DNA of 64,000 bases from Euwallacea fornicatus (lineage: Eukaryota > Arthropoda > Insecta > Coleoptera > Curculionidae), in contig NW_027096048.1 of the NCBI RefSeq assembly GCF_040115645.1, positions 496,001 to 560,000 on the forward strand, written 5' to 3'. Positions 1 through 10,300 of the stretch are shown one piece after another (within the stretch, counting starts at the first letter, position 1; each line of letters opens with the position of its first letter). The notes under the pieces were generated by a model. That model saw only the letters and a list, made by a program, of their open reading frames with translations, did not search any database and was not told the origin of the DNA. The translations under genes were made by a program, and so were the position numbers.

Positions 1-176
1 TGTGCTCAAACACACAACTTGTGTGACTTTTCAAATTTTGAAGCTCGATAACATCGGCAAATGAGGACCAAATTTGTTAAACAAAGTGTCAAATTAATCA
101 GATCGACGAGATCTTTAACATGACACAACACATCAGAATTGCATCTTGTTGAACTTCCAAGAAAAATAGTACTTTA
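1..176 (+). repeat. Reference monomer type T1
   Basis: First full monomer and model for type T1: t36 (CAAATTTTG), a53 (AACATCGG), a84 (AACAAAG) and a102 (CAGATCG). It is one of the commonest types and often sits before or after T3, T6 or T8. t36 is the centre base of the 30-42 palindrome, so that palindrome stays intact. a53 changes TTCG to ATCG. A variant with c36 in place of t36 occurs at 7393, 11441 and 37838. Confidence 0.95.
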
Positions 177-186
177 TGTGCTCAAA

Positions 187-201
187 CACACAACTTGTGT
201 G
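187..201. repeat. 15-bp odd-centred palindrome, monomer positions 11-25
   Basis: CACACAA-C-TTGTGTG: seven-base arms around one central C. Present in most monomers. T4 monomers break one pair through c16, and the few monomers with a15 (CACAAAAC, for example 3873, 27806, 32030 and 34142) break another. Shown here in one monomer as representative of the whole array. A role in a cruciform or protein contact is inference only. Confidence 0.85.
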
Positions 202-205
202 ACTT

Positions 206-218
206 TTCAAACTTTGAA
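206..218. repeat. 13-bp odd-centred palindrome, monomer positions 30-42
   Basis: TTCAAA-C-TTTGAA with a single central base. The frequent C/T variation at site 36 falls exactly on the unpaired centre and leaves the symmetry intact. T7 (a39) and T10 (a30) each break one pair. Confidence 0.85.
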
Positions 219-248
219 GCTCGATAACTTCGGCAAATGAGGACCAAA

Positions 249-261
249 TTTGTTAAACAAA
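249..261. repeat. 13-bp odd-centred palindrome, monomer positions 73-85
   Basis: TTTGTT-A-AACAAA with a single central A. It is perfect in monomers with a83 and a84 (T1, T4, T5, T7, T8, T10, T12, T13). It is weakened by g84 in T2, T6 and T11 and by c83 plus g84 in T3. Confidence 0.85.
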
Positions 262-277
262 GTGTCAAATTAATCAG

Positions 278-286
278 CTCGACGAG
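278..286. repeat. 9-bp odd-centred palindrome, monomer positions 102-110
   Basis: CTCG-A-CGAG, containing two of the four CpGs of the monomer. It is perfect in c102 types (T4 to T10). In a102 types the outer pair is lost, but a wider AGATC/GATCT inverted repeat (100-104 and 110-114) appears instead. g106 in most T9 monomers changes only the centre base. Confidence 0.8.
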
Positions 287-352
287 ATCTTTAACATGAC
301 ACAAAACATCAGAATTGCATCTTGTTGAACTTCCAAGAAAAATAGTACTTTA

Positions 353-528
353 TGTGCTCAAACACACCACTTGTGTGACTTTTCAAACTTTGAAGCTCGA
401 TAACATCGGCAAATGAGGACCATATTTGTTAAACAAAGTGTCAAATTAATCAGCTCGACGAGATCTTTAACATGACACAACACATCAGAATTGCATCTTG
501 TTGAACTTCCAAGAAAAATAGTACTTTA
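353..528 (+). repeat. Reference monomer type T4
   Basis: Diagnostic bases c16 (CACACCAC), a53, t71 (ACCATATTTG) and c102. Very common, usually following T6, T2 or T7 and preceding T5, T2 or T1. A sub-type with g84 occurs at 5457, 27982 and 34318 and is always followed by T12. Confidence 0.95.
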
Positions 529-704
529 TGTGCTCAAACACACAACTTGTGTGACTTTTCAAACTTTGAAGCTCGATAACTTCGGCAAATGAGGACCAAA
601 TTTGTTAAACAGAGTGTCAAATTAATCAGATCGACGAGATCTTTAACATGACACAACACATCAGAATTGCATCTTGTTGAACTTCCAAGAAAAATAGTAC
701 TTTA
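529..704 (+). repeat. Reference monomer type T2, first of four in a row
   Basis: Diagnostic bases t53 (AACTTCGG), g84 (AACAGAG) and a102. Probably the most frequent type. Four T2 monomers stand in tandem at 529-1232, a local run not repeated elsewhere in the window. t53 gives the TTCG core of the CENP-B-box-like word. Confidence 0.95.
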
Positions 705-1408
705 TGTGCTCAAACACACAACTTGTGTGACTTTTCAAACTTTGAAGCTCGATAACTTCGGCAAATGAGGACCAAATTTGTTAAACAGAGTGTCAAATTA
801 ATCAGATCGACGAGATCTTTAACATGACACAACACATCAGAATTGCATCTTGTTGAACTTCCAAGAAAAATAGTACTTTATGTGCTCAAACACACAACTT
901 GTGTGACTTTTCAAACTTTGAAGCTCGATAACTTCGGCAAATGAGGACCAAATTTGTTAAACAGAGTGTCAAATTAATCAGATCGACGAGATCTTTAACA
1001 TGACACAACACATCAGAATTGCATCTTGTTGAACTTCCAAGAAAAATAGTACTTTATGTGCTCAAACACACAACTTGTGTGACTTTTCAAACTTTGAAGC
1101 TCGATAACTTCGGCAAATGAGGACCAAATTTGTTAAACAGAGTGTCAAATTAATCAGATCGACGAGATCTTTAACATGACACAACACATCAGAATTGCAT
1201 CTTGTTGAACTTCCAAGAAAAATAGTACTTTATGTGCTCAAACACACAACTTGTGTGACTTTTCAAATTTTGAAGCTCGATAACATCGGCAAATGAGGAC
1301 CAAATTTGTTAAACAAAGTGTCAAATTAATCAGATCGACGAGATCTTTAACATGACACAACACATCAGAATTGCATCTTGTTGAACTTCCAAGAAAAATA
1401 GTACTTTA

Positions 1409-1584
1409 TGTGCTCAAACACACAACTTGTGTGACTTTTCAAACTTTGAAGCTCGATAACTTCGGCAAATGAGGACCAAATTTGTTAAACCGAGTGTCAA
1501 ATTAATCAGATCGACGAGATCTTTAACATGACACAACACATCAGAATTGCATCTTGTTGAACTTCCAAGAAAAATAGTACTTTA
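1409..1584 (+). repeat. Reference monomer type T3
   Basis: As T2 but with c83 and g84 (AACCGAG), which creates a fifth CpG and breaks the 73-85 palindrome at two pairs. T3 usually lies between two T1 monomers (order 1-3-1-6). A copy with t36 at 23935 looks like a T1/T3 chimera. Confidence 0.95.
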
Positions 1585-1760
1585 TGTGCTCAAACACACA
1601 ACTTGTGTGACTTTTCAAATTTTGAAGCTCGATAACATCGGCAAATGAGGACCAAATTTGTTAAACAAAGTGTCAAATTAATCAGATCGACGAGATCTTT
1701 AACATGACACAACACATCAGAATTGCATCTTGTTGAACTTCCAAGAAAAATAGTACTTTA

Positions 1761-1936
1761 TGTGCTCAAACACACAACTTGTGTGACTTTTCAAACTTTG
1801 AAGCTCGATAACATCGGCAAATGAGGATCAAATTTGTTAAACAGAGTGTCAAATTAATCAGCTCGACGAGATCTTTAACATGACACAACACATCAGAATT
1901 GCATCTTGTTGAACTTCCAAGAAAAATAGTACTTTA
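1761..1936 (+). repeat. Reference monomer type T6
   Basis: Diagnostic bases a53, t68 (GGATCAAA), g84 and c102. Nearly always followed by T4. The sub-type T6' (a102), first at 13201-13376, nearly always follows T11 and precedes T2 or T1, so the two sub-types occupy different slots in the superunit. c163 (AAGACAAATAG) is added at 12145, 29214 and 30094. Confidence 0.95.
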
Positions 1937-2640
1937 TGTGCTCAAACACACCACTTGTGTGACTTTTCAAACTTTGAAGCTCGATAACATCGGCAAATGA
2001 GGACCATATTTGTTAAACAAAGTGTCAAATTAATCAGCTCGACGAGATCTTTAACATGACACAACACATCAGAATTGCATCTTGTTGAACTTCCAAGAAA
2101 AATAGTACTTTATGTGCTCAAACACACAACTTGTGTGACTTTTCAAACTTTGAAGCTCGATAACTTCGGCAAATGAGGACCAAATTTGTTAAACAGAGTG
2201 TCAAATTAATCAGATCGACGAGATCTTTAACATGACACAACACATCAGAATTGCATCTTGTTGAACTTCCAAGAAAAATAGTACTTTATGTGCTCAAACA
2301 CACCACTTGTGTGACTTTTCAAACTTTGAAGCTCGATAACATCGGCAAATGAGGACCATATTTGTTAAACAAAGTGTCAAATTAATCAGCTCGACGAGAT
2401 CTTTAACATGACACAACACATCAGAATTGCATCTTGTTGAACTTCCAAGAAAAATAGTACTTTATGTGCTCAAACACACAACTTGTGTGACTTTTCAAAT
2501 TTTGAAGCTCGATAACATCGGCAAATGAGGACCAAATTTGTTAAACAAAGTGTCAAATTAATCAGATCGACGAGATCTTTAACATGACACAACACATCAG
2601 AATTGCATCTTGTTGAACTTCCAAGAAAAATAGTACTTTA

Positions 2641-2816
2641 TGTGCTCAAACACACAACTTGTGTGACTTTTCAAACTTAGAAGCTCGATAACTTCGGCAA
2701 ATGAGGACCAAATTTGTTAAACAAAGTGTCAAATTAATCAGCTCGACGAGATCTTTAACATGACACAAAACATCAGAATTGCATCTTGTTGAACTTCCAA
2801 GAAAAATAGTACTTTA
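2641..2816 (+). repeat. Reference monomer type T7
   Basis: Diagnostic bases a39 (AACTTAGAAG), c102 and a129 (ACAAAACATC). Usually followed by T4. The sub-type T7*, with g27 and a30 (GAGTTATC) as in T10, starts at 7921, 12321, 29038, 29390, 29918, 30270, 35550 and 50158, suggesting exchange between T10 and T7. The copy at 63534 has g128 and keeps c129. Confidence 0.93.
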
Positions 2817-3344
2817 TGTGCTCAAACACACCACTTGTGTGACTTTTCAAACTTTGAAGCTCGATAACATCGGCAAATGAGGACCATATTTGTTAAACAA
2901 AGTGTCAAATTAATCAGCTCGACGAGATCTTTAACATGACACAACACATCAGAATTGCATCTTGTTGAACTTCCAAGAAAAATAGTACTTTATGTGCTCA
3001 AACACACAACTTGTGTGACTTTTCAAACTTTGAAGCTCGATAACTTCGGCAAATGAGGACCAAATTTGTTAAACAGAGTGTCAAATTAATCAGATCGACG
3101 AGATCTTTAACATGACACAACACATCAGAATTGCATCTTGTTGAACTTCCAAGAAAAATAGTACTTTATGTGCTCAAACACACAACTTGTGTGACTTTTC
3201 AAATTTTGAAGCTCGATAACATCGGCAAATGAGGACCAAATTTGTTAAACAAAGTGTCAAATTAATCAGATCGACGAGATCTTTAACATGACACAACACA
3301 TCAGAATTGCATCTTGTTGAACTTCCAAGAAAAATAGTACTTTA

Positions 3345-3520
3345 TGTGCTCAAACACACAACTTGTGTGACTTTTCAAACTTTGAAGCTCGATAACTTCG
3401 GAAAATGAGGACCAAATTTGTTAAACAAAGTGTCAAATTAATCAGCTCGACGAGATTTTGAAGATGTCACAACACATCAGAATTGCATCTTGTTGAACTT
3501 CCAAGAAAAATAGTACTTTA
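3345..3520 (+). repeat. Reference monomer type T8
   Basis: Diagnostic bases a58 (TTCGGAAAATG), c102 and four substitutions within 11 bases (t113, g116, g119, t123: GATTTTGAAGATGTC). The block removes the AGATCT word found at 109-114 in the other types. T8* adds c163 (28862, 29742, 35374, 36782, 49982, 63358). A copy with t36 and an extra change (GATATCAC) lies at 7569-7744. Confidence 0.94.
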
Positions 3521-3696
3521 TGTGCTCAAACACACAACTTGTGTGACTTTTCAAACTTTGAAGCTCGATAACTTCGGCAAATGAGGACCAAATTTGTTAA
3601 ACAAAGTGTCAAATTTATCAGCTCGACGAGATTTTGAAGATGTCACAACACATCAGAATTGCATCTTGTTGAACTACCAAGAAAAATAGTACTTTA
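3521..3696 (+). repeat. Reference monomer type T9
   Basis: Diagnostic bases t96 (AATTTATC), the T8-type block at 113-123 and a156 (GAACTACC). Two alleles exist: a106 here and at 7745 and 27454; g106 at 8273, 12673, 16192, 20943, 57374, 62126 and in the chimeras. Copies at 8273 and 12673 also carry c16. T9 is normally followed by T10. Confidence 0.93.
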
Positions 3697-3872
3697 TGTG
3701 CTCAAACACACAACTTGTGTGAGTTATCAAACTTTGAAGCTCGATAACTTCGGCAAATGAGGACCAAATTTGTTAAACAAAGTGTCAAATTAATCAGCTC
3801 GACGAGATCTTTAAGATGACACAACACATCATGATTGCATCTTGTTGAACTTCCAAGAAAAATAGTACTTTA
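3697..3872 (+). repeat. Reference monomer type T10
   Basis: Diagnostic bases g27 and a30 (GAGTTATC), c102, g119 (TTAAGATGAC) and t136, g137 (CATCATGATT). It follows T9 in nearly every copy, so the T9-T10 pair behaves as a unit. In the later part of the window it is usually followed by T11. Confidence 0.94.
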
Positions 3873-4928
3873 TGTGCTCAAACACAAAACTTGTGTGACT
3901 TTTCAAACTTTGAAGCTCGATAACATCGGCAAATGAGGACCAAATTTGTTAAACAAAGTGTCAAATTAATCAGATCGACGAGATCTTTAACATGACACAA
4001 CACATCAGAATTGCATCTTGTTGAACTTCCAAGAAAAATAGTACTTTATGTGCTCAAACACACAACTTGTGTGACTTTTCAAACTTTGAAGCTCGATAAC
4101 TTCGGCAAATGAGGACCAAATTTGTTAAACAGAGTGTCAAATTAATCAGATCGACGAGATCTTTAACATGACACAACACATCAGAATTGCATCTTGTTGA
4201 ACTTCCAAGAAAAATAGTACTTTATGTGCTCAAACACACAACTTGTGTGACTTTTCAAATTTTGAAGCTCGATAACATCGGCAAATGAGGACCAAATTTG
4301 TTAAACAAAGTGTCAAATTAATCAGATCGACGAGATCTTTAACATGACACAACACATCAGAATTGCATCTTGTTGAACTTCCAAGAAAAATAGTACTTTA
4401 TGTGCTCAAACACACAACTTGTGTGACTTTTCAAACTTTGAAGCTCGATAACTTCGGCAAATGAGGACCAAATTTGTTAAACCGAGTGTCAAATTAATCA
4501 GATCGACGAGATCTTTAACATGACACAACACATCAGAATTGCATCTTGTTGAACTTCCAAGAAAAATAGTACTTTATGTGCTCAAACACACAACTTGTGT
4601 GACTTTTCAAACTTTGAAGCTCGATAACATCGGCAAATGAGGATCAAATTTGTTAAACAGAGTGTCAAATTAATCAGCTCGACGAGATCTTTAACATGAC
4701 ACAACACATCAGAATTGCATCTTGTTGAACTTCCAAGAAAAATAGTACTTTATGTGCTCAAACACACCACTTGTGTGACTTTTCAAACTTTGAAGCTCGA
4801 TAACATCGGCAAATGAGGACCATATTTGTTAAACAAAGTGTCAAATTAATCAGCTCGACGAGATCTTTAACATGACACAACACATCAGAATTGCATCTTG
4901 TTGAACTTCCAAGAAAAATAGTACTTTA

Positions 4929-5104
4929 TGTGCTCAAACACACAACTTGTGTGACTTTTCAAACTTTGAAGCTCGATAACATCGGCAAATGAGGACCATA
5001 TTTGTTAAACAAAGTGTCAAATTAATCAGCTCGACGAGATCTTTAACATGACACAACACATCAGAATTGCATCTTGTTGAACTTCCAAGAAAAATAGTAC
5101 TTTA
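4929..5104 (+). repeat. Reference monomer type T5
   Basis: Same as T4 (a53, t71, c102) but with a16, so the 11-25 palindrome is intact. Found mostly in the order T6-T4-T5-T2-T4. Sub-types carry t90 (GTGTTAAAT; 30798, 37486, 50686), a15 (32030, 32382) or t53 (40126, 40478). Confidence 0.94.
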
Positions 5105-5632
5105 TGTGCTCAAACACACCACTTGTGTGACTTTTCAAACTTTGAAGCTCGATAACATCGGCAAATGAGGACCATATTTGTTAAACAAAGTGTCAAATTA
5201 ATCAGCTCGACGAGATCTTTAACATGACACAACACATCAGAATTGCATCTTGTTGAACTTCCAAGAAAAATAGTACTTTATGTGCTCAAACACACAACTT
5301 GTGTGACTTTTCAAACTTTGAAGCTCGATAACTTCGGCAAATGAGGACCAAATTTGTTAAACAGAGTGTCAAATTAATCAGATCGACGAGATCTTTAACA
5401 TGACACAACACATCAGAATTGCATCTTGTTGAACTTCCAAGAAAAATAGTACTTTATGTGCTCAAACACACCACTTGTGTGACTTTTCAAACTTTGAAGC
5501 TCGATAACATCGGCAAATGAGGACCATATTTGTTAAACAGAGTGTCAAATTAATCAGCTCGACGAGATCTTTAACATGACACAACACATCAGAATTGCAT
5601 CTTGTTGAACTTCCAAGAAAAATAGTACTTTA

Positions 5633-5808
5633 TGTGCTCAAACACACAACTTGTGTGACTTTTCAAACTTTGAAGCTCGATAACTTCGGCAAATGAGGAC
5701 CAAATTTGTTAAACAAAGTGTCAAATTAATCAGATCGACGAGATCTTTAACATGACACAACACATCAGAAGTGCATCTTGTTGAACTTCCAAGAAAAATA
5801 GTACTTTA
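5633..5808 (+). repeat. Reference monomer type T12
   Basis: Diagnostic bases t53, a84, a102 and g139 (CAGAAGTGC). Other copies at 28158 (with a105, losing a CpG) and 34494. All three follow a T4 with g84 and precede 2-8-2, marking one recurrent block. T13, at 14961-15136, 19712 and 51038, is the same without g139. Confidence 0.9.
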
Positions 5809-7392
5809 TGTGCTCAAACACACAACTTGTGTGACTTTTCAAACTTTGAAGCTCGATAACTTCGGCAAATGAGGACCAAATTTGTTAAACAGAGTGTCAA
5901 ATTAATCAGATCGACGAGATCTTTAACATGACACAACACATCAGAATTGCATCTTGTTGAACTTCCAAGAAAAATAGTACTTTATGTGCTCAAACACACA
6001 ACTTGTGTGACTTTTCAAACTTTGAAGCTCGATAACTTCGGAAAATGAGGACCAAATTTGTTAAACAAAGTGTCAAATTAATCAGCTCGACGAGATTTTG
6101 AAGATGTCACAACACATCAGAATTGCATCTTGTTGAACTTCCAAGAAAAATAGTACTTTATGTGCTCAAACACACAACTTGTGTGACTTTTCAAACTTTG
6201 AAGCTCGATAACTTCGGCAAATGAGGACCAAATTTGTTAAACAGAGTGTCAAATTAATCAGATCGACGAGATCTTTAACATGACACAACACATCAGAATT
6301 GCATCTTGTTGAACTTCCAAGAAAAATAGTACTTTATGTGTTCAAACACACAACTTGTGTGACTTTTCAAATTTTGAAGCTCGATAACATCGGCAAATGA
6401 GGACCAAATTTGTTAAACAAAGTGTCAAATTAATCAGATCGACGAGATCTTTAACATGACACAACACATCAGAATTGCATCTTGTTGAACTTCCAAGAAA
6501 AATAGTACTTTATGTGCTCAAACACACAACTTGTGTGACTTTTCAAACTTTGAAGCTCGATAACTTCGGCAAATGAGGACCAAATTTGTTAAACCGAGTG
6601 TCAAATTAATCAGATCGACGAGATCTTTAACATGACACAACACATCAGAATTGCATCTTGTTGAACTTCCAAGAAAAATAGTACTTTATGTGCTCAAACA
6701 CACAACTTGTGTGACTTTTCAAATTTTGAAGCTCGATAACATCGGCAAATGAGGACCAAATTTGTTAAACAAAGTGTCAAATTAATCAGATCGACGAGAT
6801 CTTTAACATGACACAACACATCAGAATTGCATCTTGTTGAACTTCCAAGAAAAATAGTACTTTATGTGCTCAAACACACAACTTGTGTGACTTTTCAAAC
6901 TTTGAAGCTCGATAACATCGGCAAATGAGGATCAAATTTGTTAAACAGAGTGTCAAATTAATCAGCTCGACGAGATCTTTAACATGACACAACACATCAG
7001 AATTGCATCTTGTTGAACTTCCAAGAAAAATAGTACTTTATGTGCTCAAACACACCACTTGTGTGACTTTTCAAACTTTGAAGCTCGATAACATCGGCAA
7101 ATGAGGACCATATTTGTTAAACAAAGTGTCAAATTAATCAGCTCGACGAGATCTTTAACATGACACAACACATCAGAATTGCATCTTGTTGAACTTCCAA
7201 GAAAAATAGTACTTTATGTGCTCAAACACACAACTTGTGTGACTTTTCAAACTTTGAAGCTCGATAACATCGGCAAATGAGGACCATATTTGTTAAACAA
7301 AGTGTCAAATTAATCAGCTCGACGAGATCTTTAACATGACACAACACATCAGAATTGCATCTTGTTGAACTTCCAAGAAAAATAGTACTTTA

Positions 7393-10300
7393 TGTGCTCA
7401 AACACACAACTTGTGTGACTTTTCAAACTTTGAAGCTCGATAACATCGGCAAATGAGGACCAAATTTGTTAAACAAAGTGTCAAATTAATCAGATCGACG
7501 AGATCTTTAACATGACACAACACATCAGAATTGCATCTTGTTGAACTTCCAAGAAAAATAGTACTTTATGTGCTCAAACACACAACTTGTGTGACTTTTC
7601 AAATTTTGAAGCTCGATAACTTCGGAAAATGAGGACCAAATTTGTTAAACAAAGTGTCAAATTAATCAGCTCGACGAGATTTTGAAGATATCACAACACA
7701 TCAGAATTGCATCTTGTTGAACTTCCAAGAAAAATAGTACTTTATGTGCTCAAACACACAACTTGTGTGACTTTTCAAACTTTGAGGCTCGATAACTTCG
7801 GCAAATGAGGACCAAATTTGTTAAACAAAGTGTCAAATTTATCAGCTCGACGAGATTTTGAAGATGTCACAACACATCAGAATTGCATCTTGTTGAACTA
7901 CCAAGAAAAATAGTACTTTATGTGCTCAAACACACAACTTGTGTGAGTTATCAAACTTAGAAGCTCGATAACTTCGGCAAATGAGGACCAAATTTGTTAA
8001 ACAAAGTGTCAAATTAATCAGCTCGACGAGATCTTTAACATGACACAAAACATCAGAATTGCATCTTGTTGAACTTCCAAGAAAAATAGTACTTTATGTG
8101 CTCAAACACACAACTTGTGTGACTTTTCAAACTTTGAAGCTCGATAACTTCGGCAAATGAGGACCAAATTTGTTAAACAGAGTGTCAAATTAATCAGATC
8201 GACGAGATCTTTAACATGACACAACACATCAGAATTGCATCTTGTTGAACTTCCAAGAAAAATAGTACTTTATGTGCTCAAACACACCACTTGTGTGACT
8301 TTTCAAACTTTGAAGCTCGATAACTTCGGCAAATGAGGACCAAATTTGTTAAACAAAGTGTCAAATTTATCAGCTCGGCGAGATTTTGAAGATGTCACAA
8401 CACATCAGAATTGCATCTTGTTGAACTACCAAGAAAAATAGTACTTTATGTGCTCAAACACACAACTTGTGTGAGTTATCAAACTTTGAAGCTCGATAAC
8501 TTCGGCAAATGAGGACCAAATTTGTTAAACAAAGTGTCAAATTAATCAGCTCGACGAGATCTTTAAGATGACACAACACATCATGATTGCATCTTGTTGA
8601 ACTTCCAAGAAAAATAGTACTTTATGTGCTCAAACACACAACTTGTGTGACTTTTCAAACTTTGAAGCTCGATAACTTCGGCAAATGAGGACCAAATTTG
8701 TTAAACAGAGTGTCAAATTAATCAGATCGACGAGATCTTTAACATGACACAACACATCAGAATTGCATCTTGTTGAACTTCCAAGCAAAATAGTACTTTA
8801 TGTGCTCAAACACACAACTTGTGTGACTTTTCAAACTTTGAAGCTCGATAACTTCGGCAAATGAGGACCAAATTTGTTAAACAGAGTGTCAAATTAATCA
8901 GATCGACGAGATCTTTAACATGACACAACACATCAGAATTGCATCTTGTTGAACTTCCAAGAAAAATAGTACTTTATGTGCTCAAACACACAACTTGTGT
9001 GACTTTTCAAATTTTGAAGCTCGATAACTTCGGCAAATGAGGACCAAATTTGTTAAACAGAGTGTCAAATTAATCAGATCGACGAGATCTTTAACATGAC
9101 ACAACACATCAGAATTGCATCTTGTTGAACTTCCAAGAAAAATAGTACTTTATGTGCTCAAACACACAACTTGTGTGACTTTTCAAACTTTGAAGCTCGA
9201 TAACTTCGGCAAATGAGGACCAAATTTGTTAAACAAAGTGTCAAATTAATCAGATCGACGAGATCTTTAATATGACACAACACATCAGAATTGCATCTTG
9301 TTGAACTTCCAAGAAAAATAGTACTTTATGTGCTCAAACACACAACTTGTGTGACTTTTCAAACTTTGAAGCTCGATAACTTCGGCAAATGAGGACCAAA
9401 TTTGTTAAACAGAGTGTCAAATTAATCAGATCGACGAGATCTTTAACATGACACAACACATCAGAATTGCATCTTGTTGAACTTCCAAGAAAAATAGTAC
9501 TTTATGTGCTCAAACACACAACTTGTGTGACTTTTCAAACTTTGAAGCTCGATAACTTCGGCAAATGAGGACCAAATTTGTTAAACCGAGTGTCAAATTA
9601 ATCAGATCGACGAGATCTTTAACATGACACAACACATCAGAATTGCATCTTGTTGAACTTCCAAGAAAAATAGTACTTTATGTGCTCAAACACACAACTT
9701 GTGTGACTTTTCAAATTTTGAAGCTCGATAACATCGGCAAATGAGGACCAAATTTGTTAAACAAAGTGTCAAATTAATCAGATCGACGAGATCTTTAACA
9801 TGACACAACACATCAGAATTGCATCTTGTTGAACTTCCAAGAAAAATAGTACTTTATGTGCTCAAACACACAACTTGTGTGACTTTTCAAACTTTGAAGC
9901 TCGATAACATCGGCAAATGAGGATCAAATTTGTTAAACAGAGTGTCAAATTAATCAGCTCGACGAGATCTTTAACATGACACAACACATCAGAATTGCAT
10001 CTTGTTGAACTTCCAAGAAAAATAGTACTTTATGTGCTCAAACACACAACTTGTGTGACTTTTCAAACTTTGAAGCTCGATAACATCGGCAAATGAGGAC
10101 CATATTTGTTAAACACAGTGTCAAATTAATCAGCTCGACGAGATCTTTAACATGACACAACACATCAGAATTGCATCTTGTTGAACTTCCAAGAAAAATA
10201 GTACTTTATGTGCTCAAACACACAACTTGTGTGACTTTTCAAACTTTGAAGCTCGATAACTTCGGCAAATGAGGACCAAATTTGTTAAACAGAGTGTCAA

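Larger units (their letters stand above)
177..352 (+). repeat. Monomer type T14 (baseline sequence plus a129)
   Basis: Has c36, t53, a84, c102 and a129 (CACAAAAC). It looks like T7 without the a39 change. The other clear case starts at 11969. All four palindromes are perfect in this copy, so it is used as the reference for them. Confidence 0.9.
1..7392 (+). repeat. Left block, monomers 1-42
   Basis: Order of types: 1-14-4-2-2-2-2-1-3-1-6-4-2-4-1-7-4-2-1-8-9-10-1(a15,c36)-2-1-3-6-4-5-4-2-4(g84)-12-2-8-2-1-3-1-6-4-5. It holds pieces of the superunit (7-4-2-1-8-9-10 at 2641-3872; 1-3-1-6-4-5 at 6337-7392) in a rearranged order with no long exact tandem copy. The monomer at 6337 has a private t5 (GTTCAAAC). 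Confidence 0.85.

Noticed and set aside
331..339. TTCCAAGAA (monomer 155-163), which fits the TTCNNNGAA pattern, and a nearby GAA/TTC series like a heat-shock element
   Set aside because: Such short words are expected by chance, the heat-shock spacing is wrong (1 and 3 bases instead of 2 and 2), and there is no gene for it to regulate.
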